From contig JAFYYW010000011.1 in NCBI GenBank assembly GCA_017548985.1, positions 1 through 64,000 on the forward strand: a DNA stretch of 64,000 bases. The letters are read 5' to 3'. Made by a program: the position numbers and the translations under genes. This stretch comes from Bacteroidales bacterium (lineage in GTDB: Bacteria; Bacteroidota; Bacteroidia; Bacteroidales; UBA932). The notes beneath the pieces were generated by a model. It ran no database searches. It saw nothing but the letters and a program-made list of their open reading frames with translations, and was not told the origin of the DNA. Below, in pieces: positions 21,218-30,748 of this stretch (its first letter is position 1; each line of letters opens with the position of its first letter).

Positions 21218-22960
21218 ATGAATAAGAAATTACCCGGAATAGTCATTTTCGCCGCCATGGCTTTCGTCCTGGTCCTCAAACTCGGGGTGATCAGGATGCT
21301 TTTCGAGCTTTCGCTTTGGCCGGACATGACATTCTACACCAATCTCGGCCTGCAGCCTGGAGTCGTGTTGCCGGTTCTCGGCAGTATCTTGACCCAGATT
21401 TCCGGAATTCCGCTTATAGGAGTCGCGCTCGTCCTGTTGAGTTTGTGGTGCCTGACCTCTGTCGTACGAAAATTCCAGAAGGACAAGATCACCGCCATTT
21501 TCCCGGCTTTCGCGGCTTTCTGGTTCATCGCGGGTTTCGATTATTCTTTGTACACCTTCAGGAGCCAAGGATTGCTGTTCTCCCAGACGCTGGGGCTTTT
21601 TTTCGCGGCGCTCATGATCCTCGGGTGGATCAAGATTAAAGACTATAGGGAGGCCCCGTTTTACCCCTTGGTAGTGGCCCTGGTAGGATATCCTCTTTTC
21701 GGGGCATATTCGGTTTTGGCTCTCGCTGCTATCCTTTTGGATGCCATCGTCTCCAAGAAATGGTTGCCTGCCGCGGTCGCGGTGGTCTGCGGCGTCGTTG
21801 TCCCGCTGGTTTATACCCATTTCGTATTCACCCATATCGACACCCGCTACACCTTCCTTGCCGGTCTCCCGTACATGGATTTTGTGGACAATCATCGTCG
21901 ATTCATCCCTTTAGCCATTGCCATGGCCTCCCTGGTCATCCTCCCGGTTATCAAGATCAAGCGTGACCCGCATGTGGCTGTCTCCCTTTCGTTGATGGTC
22001 TTGATGGCCTTGATTATTGTTAGCGTCCTTCCTTATTGGAACCGAAATTTCCATGTCGAGATCGCGATGAAGCACGCTATCGAGAAGAATGATTGGGACA
22101 AGGCGTTGAAGCTAGCCCGCAAGACTGACCAGCCGTCACGTATAATAGTGATGTACAGGAATATAGCCTTGATGAACAAGGGACGGTTGTGTGATGAGAT
22201 GTTTAAATACCCCAATGAGTCAGTGGGTATTGACACGCCTGCCCAGATTTCTCAGACCGAAGTGTGTGGCCCGGTAGTGTTCTTTTACAATGGCCTGATC
22301 AATTATAGCGCGCGTTGGGCTTGGGAGATGTCAATGATGTTCCAGCGTACCCTGGAGCGCTACAAGTACCAGGCGAAGGTCGCCCTCTTCACCGGGCAGG
22401 AGAATCCCGCCTTGGTGGAAAGATACCTTGACATAATCGGCAGAAACCTGTATCAGCGGAAATGGGTCCGTAAGTATCGCTCGATGCTGGAGAATCCGGA
22501 TATTCTGGCCTCGGACCCTGAGTATAGGATGTTCAAGGCACTGGATAACTTTGAGGAGGTCAAGTATATGAGCAGCGCTGTGGCCGAGAACACCATCTTG
22601 AACCATTTTATGCTTCAGGAGAATCCTGAGGGAGTGATGTTGGACGCCTCCCTTGCCGCCTCGATGACCGCCAAGGATATAGACATGTTCTGGTATTTCT
22701 ATGATATTCTCCTCGCCAGCGGCAGGCGGATTCCGACAAATGTCGCTGAGGCCGCGATCCTGTTCGCTTATATCGGGCGGGACCAGGCTGAGATTGACGC
22801 TGTGGCCAGGGATCTTGGCGGCCCTGATTCCCCTGTGGTCAGGCGTTTCATTGATTTCAGTTCCAAGGCCTCCGCGGGGGATGAAAAGACTTGCCGGGAG
22901 AAGTTCGGGGACACATATTGGTACTATATTTATTTCGTCAAATCCATCACAACTGACTGA
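21218..22960 (+). CDS. Polytopic membrane protein (DUF6057-like)
   Basis: The first half of this 580-residue protein contains about nine or ten hydrophobic segments (residues about 5-285). The C-terminal half, from about residue 290, is helical and soluble, with repeated A/L-rich helices (AIEKNDWDKALKLARKTDQP, for example) that resemble TPR-like pairs. The overall plan agrees with the DUF6057 family of Bacteroidales as I remember it; no biochemical function is known to me. It lies between the thioredoxin-fold and the haem-motif lipoprotein genes, so the three probably form a cell-envelope complex or pathway. Confidence 0.6.
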   Translation: MNKKLPGIVIFAAMAFVLVLKLGVIRMLFELSLWPDMTFYTNLGLQPGVVLPVLGSILTQISGIPLIGVALVLLSLWCLTSVVRKFQKDKITAIFPAFAAFWFIAGFDYSLYTFRSQGLLFSQTLGLFFAALMILGWIKIKDYREAPFYPLVVALVGYPLFGAYSVLALAAILLDAIVSKKWLPAAVAVVCGVVVPLVYTHFVFTHIDTRYTFLAGLPYMDFVDNHRRFIPLAIAMASLVILPVIKIKRDPHVAVSLSLMVLMALIIVSVLPYWNRNFHVEIAMKHAIEKNDWDKALKLARKTDQPSRIIVMYRNIALMNKGRLCDEMFKYPNESVGIDTPAQISQTEVCGPVVFFYNGLINYSARWAWEMSMMFQRTLERYKYQAKVALFTGQENPALVERYLDIIGRNLYQRKWVRKYRSMLENPDILASDPEYRMFKALDNFEEVKYMSSAVAENTILNHFMLQENPEGVMLDASLAASMTAKDIDMFWYFYDILLASGRRIPTNVAEAAILFAYIGRDQAEIDAVARDLGGPDSPVVRRFIDFSSKASAGDEKTCREKFGDTYWYYIYFVKSITTD

Positions 22961-22962
22961 CA

Positions 22963-24447
22963 ATGAGAAAAGGAATACTCGCGGCCATGGTTTTGCCGCT
23001 CATCGCGTTCATCAGTTGCGTTTCTCCACGGGACTGCTCTGAGATTGAGGAGGAAGCCTCGATTTTCCCTGACTATTCGGGTGTCGTCCTTCCTCCGAAT
23101 ATATCTCCTCTGGATTTCAGTATCCGGAATGAAGGTAATAAGTTCGTCACCACCATAACTGGCGATAACGGTGGTCAGATCGTGTCAAGGGGCAGGGAAG
23201 TGAAACTGCCTCCTAAGAAATGGAAAGCATTGCTTGAAGCTAACGCCGGGGCCGGACTCACATGTACCATTAATATCAAAAAGGATGGTAAATGGTTTAC
23301 CTTGAAGAGCTTCCGCAGCGATGTGGCTGTCGATCCCATAGATGAGTACCTTATATACAGGCTTTTGGCTCCATCTTATGAGTTCTACACGGCTTTCTCC
23401 ATCCGGCAGAGGAATTTGTCTACCGGTGATGACCGGGAGGTCTACAACAACAGGATGCATTATAATCCGAAAGAGCAGCAGTGTATGAACTGCCACCAGT
23501 TCCAGAACTACCGTACCGATAACTGGCAGATGCATGTCCGGCAGGTCTTGGGTGGGACTTTGATTATCACCGGCGACGAGTTCAAGAAGGTTAATCTCAA
23601 GACCAAGTCCACGATTTCCGCTGGCGTATACCCGGCATGGCATCCGGAGGAGAGGTTGATTGTCTATTCGGTCAACAGGACAAGGCAGTTCTTCCATGAG
23701 AAGAATATCCAGAAGTTGGAGGTTCAGGATCCTGCCTCTGATCTGATTCTATATGATATTGACAGCAATGAGGTCAGCATGGTGTCCGCTGACACTCTGG
23801 CTTTCGAGACTTTCCCGACCTGGTCTCCTGATGGTAAGACATTGTATTATTCTTCCGCGAGACAGCCGGAAATAGCTCTCCTTCCGAGTGATAGCATCGC
23901 CGTGTGTTTCGACAAGATCCATTATGACCTTATGAGCAGGCAGTTTGATCTCCAGACCAAGTCTTTCGGTCCTGAGAAACTCGTATTTGATGCCAAATCC
24001 AGTGAAATGAGCGCTATGGAGCCTCGTGTATCCCCGGACGGGCGTTATCTTCTGTTCTCCTATGGTCGGTACGGTACGTTCCATATCTGGCATCGTGACA
24101 GCGATCTCTGGGTGAAAGACCTGCAGACGGGAGAGTCCAAAGCTTTAGATCCGGCTAACTGCCCAGATGCGGACAGCTTCCACAATTGGTCTTCCAACGG
24201 GCGTTGGATAGTCTACACCTCCCGTAGGGATGATGGTCTCTTTACTAGGGTGTATTTCACTTATTTCGACAAGGACGGCAATGCCCACAAGCCTGTGATG
24301 CTCCCGATGCGGGATCTTTCCGGGCGTTCAGATGAGGTCTATTCCTACAATGTTCCCGAATTCACTGTGGAGCCGATACGGCAGTCAGTCAGGGATCTGT
24401 CAAAGATGATCAGCACCGATGCCGTAAAAGCGGAGTTCAAGCGATAA
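22963..24447 (+). CDS. Beta-propeller (PD40/TolB-like) lipoprotein with one haem c motif
   Basis: The 494-residue protein has a lipoprotein signal ending in AFISC (Cys19). A CMNCH sequence at residues 174-178 is a canonical single haem c attachment site. From about residue 210 the chain contains WD40-like/PD40 repeats: AGVYPAWHPEERLIVYS, FPTWSPDGKTLYYSS, PRVSPDGRYLLFS and FHNWSSNGRWIVYTS. It is probably a periplasmic or surface haem-bearing propeller. It follows the DUF6057-like gene by two bases and the transcript ends at the shared terminator at 24468. Confidence 0.8.
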   Translation: MRKGILAAMVLPLIAFISCVSPRDCSEIEEEASIFPDYSGVVLPPNISPLDFSIRNEGNKFVTTITGDNGGQIVSRGREVKLPPKKWKALLEANAGAGLTCTINIKKDGKWFTLKSFRSDVAVDPIDEYLIYRLLAPSYEFYTAFSIRQRNLSTGDDREVYNNRMHYNPKEQQCMNCHQFQNYRTDNWQMHVRQVLGGTLIITGDEFKKVNLKTKSTISAGVYPAWHPEERLIVYSVNRTRQFFHEKNIQKLEVQDPASDLILYDIDSNEVSMVSADTLAFETFPTWSPDGKTLYYSSARQPEIALLPSDSIAVCFDKIHYDLMSRQFDLQTKSFGPEKLVFDAKSSEMSAMEPRVSPDGRYLLFSYGRYGTFHIWHRDSDLWVKDLQTGESKALDPANCPDADSFHNWSSNGRWIVYTSRRDDGLFTRVYFTYFDKDGNAHKPVMLPMRDLSGRSDEVYSYNVPEFTVEPIRQSVRDLSKMISTDAVKAEFKR

Positions 24448-24467
24448 ACTCTTGTGAATGAATGAAT

Positions 24468-24496
24468 AAAGGGTCGCCCAAATCGGGCGACCCTTT
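24468..24496. terminator. Bidirectional terminator
   Basis: GGGTCGCCC (24471-24479) pairs with GGGCGACCC (24485-24493), with AAA on the left and TTTATT on the right. It ends the plus-strand operon and the convergent SusCD transcript. Confidence 0.8.
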
Positions 24497-24520
24497 ATTC
24501 TGTTAATGAACTGCCGGGTA

Positions 24521-26284
24521 TTAATATCCAGGGTTCTGGGTGAGGTTGCTGTTGAGGCTAAGGACTGAGACAGGGATCGGGAACACGGTGGTGTAACCGG
24601 TCGAGTCATAGATCCAGTCGGAGACGACAACGTGGTGTTTCACACCCTGGTACTTGTCCTCATCGGGCTCGGTGTAGGTTCCGAAACGGACCTGGTCACC
24701 ACGACGTCCCATAGTCTCCCAAATCTCCTCACGAATCTTCTCGTCAAGAATGTCCTTGATGGTGATCTCGGTGAAAGGCGCGACACCAACCCTGGCGCGG
24801 ACCTGGTTGACAAGCTCCATAGCTTTATCCTTATTGCCAAGACGGTACTGGGCCTCGGCGGCAAGGAGAAGCATATCGCCATAACGGAAGATCACGCGGT
24901 CGGCGTTGAAGTAGTTCTGACCGGAAGTGGTGGGGTCATACTCGTATTTCTTAATACGGACACCGGCCCACTTAACGAGGTACAGTCCCCAAGGATCGCT
25001 GTAATCGTCGGTGGAGAAGTCGTTTCTAGCCTCACGTCCAAGATAAACACCCTCAGGATATTTATCAACGGAAACCTCAGAGCCGACGGTGACACCGTTG
25101 ACAGAGCAAGAACCATAGAAGAAGGAGATATCGAAACGAGGGTCATCGCACTCGAAAGTTGCGGTGGTATAAAGGTTGTCCTTGTTGGCGTTCTCCTTGT
25201 AGTCGAACACATTCAGAGCGTGAATTGTGGCGGCTGTTCCGTTCCAGGATGAGAAACCGATGGTCTTCGCGTGGGCATAGTGGAGAGAGCGGGTGACCTG
25301 AGTGTCGGAAGTACGATGCACATTGTCATCCATAGGCTCCACGAAGATGTTCTCCTTGGAGGACTCGTTGCCGGTCTTGAAGTTGTCCTTGAAGCTGGTG
25401 GCGAGCTCGTAGCCTTCGGCCTTGATCTGCTCCTGGCAATAGATAACGGTCTCCCAAGCGTTCATCGTCTTTCCGTTGATGGTGATGTTCTGGGACTTAC
25501 CAGCAGCGGTCACACCGGGCTCAACCTTGGCGATTCCACCAGTGAACTGTCCCTGGTTCCAGTTGTCCTGGGAGAAGACGGCGGCGTTGATCGCGAGACG
25601 GGCCATCATAGCGTAGGCGACAGCCTTGGTCATACGGGCATAATACTCGCTGTTCACATCCTGGCTCTTGGCTGAGGGCAGCAGAGGGATGATCTCAGCG
25701 ATCTCGTCACGGACGAAGCCATAGGCCTCGCTACGGGTAGACTGCTTCACGTCACCGATACCGGCGTCAGGGGAAGTGACGATCGGAATACGGCCGAAGA
25801 AGTCGACCAGCCACATATAGTAGAAAGCGCGGATTCCGCGGACCTCCGCCATATAGGAGTCGACGACTGATGCATCCAGGGATCCGAGTCCCTTGATTTC
25901 CTCAAGCTTCTTCAATGAAGCGTTGCAGAGGGCGATATCGGAATAGGAGTTGTTCCAGAGGCTGCGGATGTAGTCTGTGGAAGGATCCCACCTGTGCAGG
26001 AAGGCGTTCTGGTGCTTTCCACCATCAACCCAGTCTCCTTGGCGTCCCGGGAGGAAGAGCACGTCGGCGGTAAACTCCGACATATAGTTGTAGTTGTCGT
26101 CACCACCCTTGAAACGGCTGTTCAGCTTGTTGTACAGGCTCGCGACAGTGTTAACGTACACGAGCGTGGCGCTCTTGTAGGCCTCGCCTTCGTCGAATTT
26201 GCTCAGAGGAGTCTCCTCAAGGGAGCAACCGGACATAAAGAAAGTCAGGGCAAGAACAGCGGCACTATAGAGTAATTTCTTCAT
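24521..26284 (-). CDS. SusD/RagB-type nutrient-binding lipoprotein
   Basis: SusD proteins sit on the outer membrane and act as hinged lids on their SusC partner. The 587-residue protein has a lipobox FMSGC (Cys20) followed by an acidic SLEETPLSKF stretch. The N-terminal helical TPR-like region (YMAEVRGIRAFYYMWLVDFFGRIPIV) and the C-terminal IIREEIWETMGRRGDQVRFG-like segment and TVFPIPVSVLSLNSNLTQNPGY end are diagnostic. It lies 24 bases downstream of the SusC gene. There is no glycosidase next to the pair, so the substrate cannot be predicted; it could be peptide or glycan. Confidence 0.95.
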   Translation of the reverse strand: MKKLLYSAAVLALTFFMSGCSLEETPLSKFDEGEAYKSATLVYVNTVASLYNKLNSRFKGGDDNYNYMSEFTADVLFLPGRQGDWVDGGKHQNAFLHRWDPSTDYIRSLWNNSYSDIALCNASLKKLEEIKGLGSLDASVVDSYMAEVRGIRAFYYMWLVDFFGRIPIVTSPDAGIGDVKQSTRSEAYGFVRDEIAEIIPLLPSAKSQDVNSEYYARMTKAVAYAMMARLAINAAVFSQDNWNQGQFTGGIAKVEPGVTAAGKSQNITINGKTMNAWETVIYCQEQIKAEGYELATSFKDNFKTGNESSKENIFVEPMDDNVHRTSDTQVTRSLHYAHAKTIGFSSWNGTAATIHALNVFDYKENANKDNLYTTATFECDDPRFDISFFYGSCSVNGVTVGSEVSVDKYPEGVYLGREARNDFSTDDYSDPWGLYLVKWAGVRIKKYEYDPTTSGQNYFNADRVIFRYGDMLLLAAEAQYRLGNKDKAMELVNQVRARVGVAPFTEITIKDILDEKIREEIWETMGRRGDQVRFGTYTEPDEDKYQGVKHHVVVSDWIYDSTGYTTVFPIPVSVLSLNSNLTQNPGY

Positions 26285-26308
26285 GATAATCTATGTTAAT
26301 GTCGTTCT

Positions 26309-29272
26309 TTAGAATTTGACCGAAAGCATCGCTGTGAATGTGCGCATAATCGGGAATACATTGTTGTCGATACCGCCACCGATGCTCATATTGTTGAGGA
26401 TCGGGGTCAGACCGGAGTAGCCGGTGAAAGTATAGACATTGTTGCAGGAGAGAGCGAACCTGAGACCCTTGATGGTCTTAAGACCAAGCTTGCTGGCCGG
26501 GAGGTTGTAGCCAAGGGTGATGTACTCGATATTAACATAGTCACCCTTCTCGAGCCAGTAGGATGTATGCTGTGCGGCATAGACTCCGAGTTCCTCGGCG
26601 GTCTTCAGGACGTTGTAGGTCGGGAAGGCACCAAGGTTGGAGAGACGCAGGCTGGTGAAGTTGTAGATGTGATGTCCGAAACCACCGTTCATCTGGGTAG
26701 AGAGATCCCAGTTCTTGTAGCGGAACGTTCCACCTAAGCTGGCGAAAACCTTAGGAGTCGCCTGGCCGAGGAACTCACGGTCACCTTCATCGTCGAGGGT
26801 GATACCACCGTCACCGTTGATGTCCTTGACCAGGTAAGTCTTCTTGCCGGTTTCGTCGGTCTTGAAGCCGTCGTGGACGGGGAGGCGGAAGATGTTGACA
26901 GGATAACCCTCGGTCATATAAACGACGTTGGTGTTGGAAGTCAAACCATTACAACTGGCGTCAGCAAGGGCGATGTACTTTGAGGTGGTCAGCTCCTGTC
27001 CCTGATAGGTACCTGAGAGGCTGACGAGCGTGTTCTTCTGGAAAGCGACATTACCCTGGATGGTGAGACCCATATCTTTTTTCTCGATAGGAGCCACGTG
27101 GAATCCAATCTCAATACCGTTGTTGCTCATCTCACCCATATTGGCGAGGAGGCTGGTGTAGGTGAACGGAGGGACAGGAACCTGATAGGTGTAAAGCAGG
27201 TCCTTGGTCGTGGACATATAGGCGTCGATGGTACCACTGAACCTGCCGCGCCACATCGAGAAGTCGATACCGGCGTCGAAGGTGTACTTGGTCTCCCACT
27301 TCAGGTCAGGATTCGGGTTGGAATCGAGAGCGTAGGTGGTGACGGTGGCACCGTTGTAGGTGGTGGTTCCGTTAGGAGCCATAAGAGACAGTGACCTGTA
27401 AGGATCGATGGCATCCTGGTTACCGGTGACACCGTAACCGACGCGGACCTTAAGGTTGTTGAACAACTTCTGGTTCTTCATAAAGCCTTCATTGCTGACG
27501 ATCCAAGCGACAGAAGCTGAAGGGAAGAAGCCCCACTTGTGGTTGGCTCCGAGCTTGGAGGAACCGTCGGCACGGGCGTTGAGGGTGATGACATAACGGT
27601 TGTCGAACATGTAGTTCAGACGGCCGAGGTAAGACATCAAGGTGTACTCAGTAGCGTTGGTCTGGACATCGCCCCACTTGACGGTTGAACCAGCCTGCAT
27701 ATTGTTGAACGTGAAGTAATCGGTCTCGAAACCGGTTGCCTTCGCGTAGTTGTACCAATAGTTGTACTTCTGGGCCTCGGTAAGAGCGAGGGCGCTGATA
27801 GCGTGCTTGCCAAGAGTCTTGCTGTAAGAGAGCTGGAAGCTGGCCATCTTGTTGGTGTTCAAGTTGGTCGAGTTGTTAGCTTCACCACGGGCGACCCTGT
27901 AACTCTTCACATCGTGAGGGAAGTAGTTGCGGTTGAGACGGTTGGAATAGTTGTAAGATCCGAAGACGCTGGCGGTCAGGCCATCGATGATCTTGTAGGT
28001 GATACGACCACTTGTGACGACACGGTAGACATTCTCCTTATGAATATAATCAAGATAGTCTCCGGGGTGGGTGATGGTCTCGGCGTTGGGGTCATAGTCC
28101 CAAAGACCGGTAGTGGTGTTACGGTGACCAGGATATGTGGGGTTGTAGGCGGCGGCGCCGGTGAAGATACCGGTGTCGATCCAATCCTTATCCATAAGGG
28201 AAGCCATGACATTCATCTCGAGGATGAGCTTGTCATTCAGTCCCTTCTGGCTGGCGGACATACGGACCATATAGTTGGTGTTACCCGCATTCTTGACCAC
28301 ATTGTCACGCTGCCTGATACCGAGGGAAGCGTTGAGGTTGGACTTGCTGTTTCCGGAAGTGAAGGAGAGGTTGTGGTTGTTCTGGGTCACGAAGTCGTTC
28401 ATGATCCAGTCCATCCAGTAGGTGTCATCTCCCAGGTCACCACCAGCGTTTCCGAACTTGCTGGAGTTCAGGGCCCTGTAACCGGCGGCGTCAAGAACCT
28501 GGAGCTTCTTGTAAGGATTGGAGATACCGAACTGGCCGCGATACTCGATCTGGGAACGTCCCTCACGACCCTTCTTGGTGGTGACGACGATAACACCGGC
28601 GGCACCACGGGAACCGTACTGAGCGGTCTCGGAAGCGTCCTTCAGGACAGTGATTTCCTGGATGTCATCCGGAGAGAGAGAGAAGAGCATTCCCACGTCG
28701 CCGAACACACCGTCCATAATCACGAGCGGAGAGTTACCTCCGGAAAGTGATGTGGTACCACGGAGACGGATAGTAGGGTTATCCTGGACGTTTCCACCAT
28801 TGGAGGAAATAACAAGTCCGGGAACTTTGCCGCGGATAGCGTCAACCGCTGTGGCGACGTAACCAGTGTTCATGTTCTCTTCGGTGACACGGTCTACAGC
28901 ACCTGTGATGGTGCGCTTGTTACCGACCGCATAACCAACAACGACGGTTTCTTCGAGGGAGGTTGTCTCTTCGACAAGGACGAAATCAATAACCCTCTGG
29001 TTACCGATCTCTACCTCTTGTCCCACATAACCGATACAAGATACCGCAAGCACAGGATTGGGATGCGTGAAGTTGAAGGTGTACTTACCATCGGCTCCAG
29101 TGGAGGCGCCTGTGGAAGTTCCCTTGATCATGACGGTCACACCCGGGATGGGCTGGCCGTCTTCACCTTTTACGGTTCCGCTGATGCTTCTCTGCTGGGC
29201 AAAGACGGCAAAGCCGACGAATAGGCCCAACGCGGTGGAAAGCATCGCTTTAAGCAAAAGAGATTTGGTCAT
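26309..29272 (-). CDS. SusC/RagA-type TonB-dependent outer-membrane transporter
   Basis: The 987-residue protein has a signal peptide (to about residue 25, AVFA-Q), a carboxypeptidase-regulatory-like beta domain (ISGTVKGEDGQPIPGVTVMIKG), the TonB box region with ETVVVGYAVGNK, and a plug domain with PTIRLRGTTSL and ILKDASETAQYGSRGAAGVI. The beta barrel follows and ends in phenylalanine (AMLSVKF). It imports material captured by the downstream SusD using energy from TonB. Direct repeats lie upstream. There is no adjacent regulator or enzyme of clear relevance. Confidence 0.95.
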   Translation of the reverse strand: MTKSLLLKAMLSTALGLFVGFAVFAQQRSISGTVKGEDGQPIPGVTVMIKGTSTGASTGADGKYTFNFTHPNPVLAVSCIGYVGQEVEIGNQRVIDFVLVEETTSLEETVVVGYAVGNKRTITGAVDRVTEENMNTGYVATAVDAIRGKVPGLVISSNGGNVQDNPTIRLRGTTSLSGGNSPLVIMDGVFGDVGMLFSLSPDDIQEITVLKDASETAQYGSRGAAGVIVVTTKKGREGRSQIEYRGQFGISNPYKKLQVLDAAGYRALNSSKFGNAGGDLGDDTYWMDWIMNDFVTQNNHNLSFTSGNSKSNLNASLGIRQRDNVVKNAGNTNYMVRMSASQKGLNDKLILEMNVMASLMDKDWIDTGIFTGAAAYNPTYPGHRNTTTGLWDYDPNAETITHPGDYLDYIHKENVYRVVTSGRITYKIIDGLTASVFGSYNYSNRLNRNYFPHDVKSYRVARGEANNSTNLNTNKMASFQLSYSKTLGKHAISALALTEAQKYNYWYNYAKATGFETDYFTFNNMQAGSTVKWGDVQTNATEYTLMSYLGRLNYMFDNRYVITLNARADGSSKLGANHKWGFFPSASVAWIVSNEGFMKNQKLFNNLKVRVGYGVTGNQDAIDPYRSLSLMAPNGTTTYNGATVTTYALDSNPNPDLKWETKYTFDAGIDFSMWRGRFSGTIDAYMSTTKDLLYTYQVPVPPFTYTSLLANMGEMSNNGIEIGFHVAPIEKKDMGLTIQGNVAFQKNTLVSLSGTYQGQELTTSKYIALADASCNGLTSNTNVVYMTEGYPVNIFRLPVHDGFKTDETGKKTYLVKDINGDGGITLDDEGDREFLGQATPKVFASLGGTFRYKNWDLSTQMNGGFGHHIYNFTSLRLSNLGAFPTYNVLKTAEELGVYAAQHTSYWLEKGDYVNIEYITLGYNLPASKLGLKTIKGLRFALSCNNVYTFTGYSGLTPILNNMSIGGGIDNNVFPIMRTFTAMLSVKF

Positions 29273-29336
29273 AATGGATTAATTTATCAGTGTGTAATGA
29301 ATGATAATTGTCCCAATAGTTAAAATCTTTGCTAAT

Positions 29337-29375
29337 TTAGGCAAAAAATTTCATTTCATCAAAATATTAGGCAAA
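29337..29375 (-). promoter_or_regulatory. Direct repeats upstream of the SusCD pair, possible operator
   Basis: TTAGGCAAA occurs at 29337-29345 and again at 29367-29375, exactly 30 bases (about three helical turns) apart. On the minus strand the nearer copy supplies TTTG about 20 bases before an imperfect -7 box, so it may overlap the promoter. Function is inference. Confidence 0.35.
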
Positions 29376-29382
29376 GAATGAT

Positions 29383-29390
29383 TAGATTTG
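29383..29390 (+). promoter_or_regulatory. -7 promoter box for the SpoU methyltransferase gene
   Basis: TAGATTTG matches TAnnTTTG, 29 bases before the ATG at 29419. Confidence 0.5.
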
Positions 29391-29418
29391 TGTAGAAAAC
29401 GTTGGTAATTATTAATAT

Positions 29419-30015
29419 ATGATTCATAGGAAACTCATGAACATAGAATTGGGAAGAATGAGTCCCGAGGAGTATAAGGATAGTCCTGAATCTGGAATGA
29501 TTGTGGTTCTGGACAATATCCGTAGCGCTCATAACGTGGGGTCCGTGTTCAGGACATGCGACTCCTTCAAAGCGGACAAGTTATGGCTATGCGGAATATG
29601 CGCCACTCCTCCCTCCGCCGAGATACGCAAAGCGGCCCTTGGGGCGGAAGAGAGCGTGCCTTGGGATTATTCAGGAAGCACTTTGGATGTTGTCATGAAG
29701 TTGCGGTCCGAGGGCTATACTGTTGTGAGTGTGGAGCAGACAGTAGATTCAGTAAGTCTGGAGGATTTCATCCCTAAAACCGACCCCGCGTCAGGGCAGA
29801 GAGCTGAGAAGTACGTTTTCATATTCGGGAATGAGGTTGATGGAGTTAGCCAGGAAGTGGTGGACGCTTCTGATTTCTCATTGGAGATTCCACAATTCGG
29901 CACAAAGCACTCCTTGAATGTGTCTGTGGCTGTAGGGGTGGTCTTGTGGCAGTTCACTCTAGGGAGACTCAGCTCTCAAGCCATCGGAGAAACTCCTCAC
30001 TCCGTGAACGGCTGA
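29419..30015 (+). CDS. TrmH/SpoU-family RNA 2'-O-methyltransferase
   Basis: The protein belongs to the SPOUT family, which transfers methyl groups from SAM to ribose in tRNA or rRNA. The three motifs are present: motif 1 LDNIRSAHNVGSVFRTCDSF (about residues 31-50), motif 2 FIFGNEVDGVSQE, and motif 3 IPQFGTKHSLNVSVAVGVVLW, forming the trefoil-knot SAM site. Length is 198 residues, with no N-terminal substrate domain beyond a short helix. Its last 16 codons overlap, tail to tail, the 3' end of the LytTR gene on the other strand by 47 bases. Target RNA is not known. Confidence 0.9.
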   Translation: MIHRKLMNIELGRMSPEEYKDSPESGMIVVLDNIRSAHNVGSVFRTCDSFKADKLWLCGICATPPSAEIRKAALGAEESVPWDYSGSTLDVVMKLRSEGYTVVSVEQTVDSVSLEDFIPKTDPASGQRAEKYVFIFGNEVDGVSQEVVDASDFSLEIPQFGTKHSLNVSVAVGVVLWQFTLGRLSSQAIGETPHSVNG

Positions 30016-30748
30016 CGGTCAGATCTGGCTCAGGTCCTATAATGTTGGAAGGAGTCACCTTTGAGGTGATCCTGAGTCTGCCGCCCAGCAGTTTCGTGAC
30101 GCTCTCAACAGATTCTTTCGAGACAATGCAACTCCTTGATATCCTGAAGAATATCTCAGGGTCTAGCCCGTTTGTGATGTTGTCCATAGTGCTGTCGACT
30201 ATGTAGACTGTCCCGTCATTGGTGACCGCGTGGTTATTTTTGTCTTCCGAATAGAAAAACGCGACATCTTCGGTCTTGACAGGCACTATCCTGTCATTGA
30301 GGAATACCAGGAATCGTTCTTTGCCTCTCTTTTCCCGATTTGTCTTACCGATGGCGGCGAGAATTCTCTCAACATCAGGCACCTCATTCCCGGAGGGTTG
30401 GCGGCATCGCTCGACCGCCCTGGCCAGTGGCCCCTGGTCAATGGGTTTCAGGAGATAGTCTACTGACCCGGCCTCGAAAGCTTTGACGGCGTAGTTGTCA
30501 TAGGCGGTTGTCATAACCACATGGGCCTTGACTTCCACTTGCCGGAATATCTCGAAGCAAATCCCGTCAGAGAGCTCCACATCCATGAAAATTGTGTCTA
30601 CCTCGTTCCCATGTTCAGTGAGCCATTCCACAGATTCCCTCACCGATCCGCATTCCCCGATAATCTCGATATCGGGGAAGTATTTCCCGAGGGTCCTTTC
30701 CAGGTTTTTCCGGGCCATCAGCTCGTCTTCGATGATCAGGACTTTCAT
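29969..30748 (-). CDS. LytTR-family response regulator
   Basis: The N-terminal receiver domain (residues 1-120) has the acidic pair Glu7-Asp8, phosphoacceptor Asp56 in IFMDVELSDG and Lys101 in YLLKPID. The C-terminal LytTR DNA-binding domain (about residues 150-250) has FLVFLNDRIVPVKTEDVAFFYSE-like strands and the FFRISRSCIVS segment. Length is 259 residues. It is translationally coupled (four-base overlap) with the upstream histidine kinase. The pair probably controls nearby membrane or transport genes; no target can be read from the sequence. Confidence 0.95.
   Translation of the reverse strand: MKVLIIEDELMARKNLERTLGKYFPDIEIIGECGSVRESVEWLTEHGNEVDTIFMDVELSDGICFEIFRQVEVKAHVVMTTAYDNYAVKAFEAGSVDYLLKPIDQGPLARAVERCRQPSGNEVPDVERILAAIGKTNREKRGKERFLVFLNDRIVPVKTEDVAFFYSEDKNNHAVTNDGTVYIVDSTMDNITNGLDPEIFFRISRSCIVSKESVESVTKLLGGRLRITSKVTPSNIIGPEPDLTVSRSRSEEFLRWLES

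Noticed and set aside
27803..28750. A 315-codon open frame on the plus strand inside the SusC gene
   Set aside because: It is the antisense shadow of a clear TonB-dependent transporter and its valine/glycine-rich sequence matches no family.
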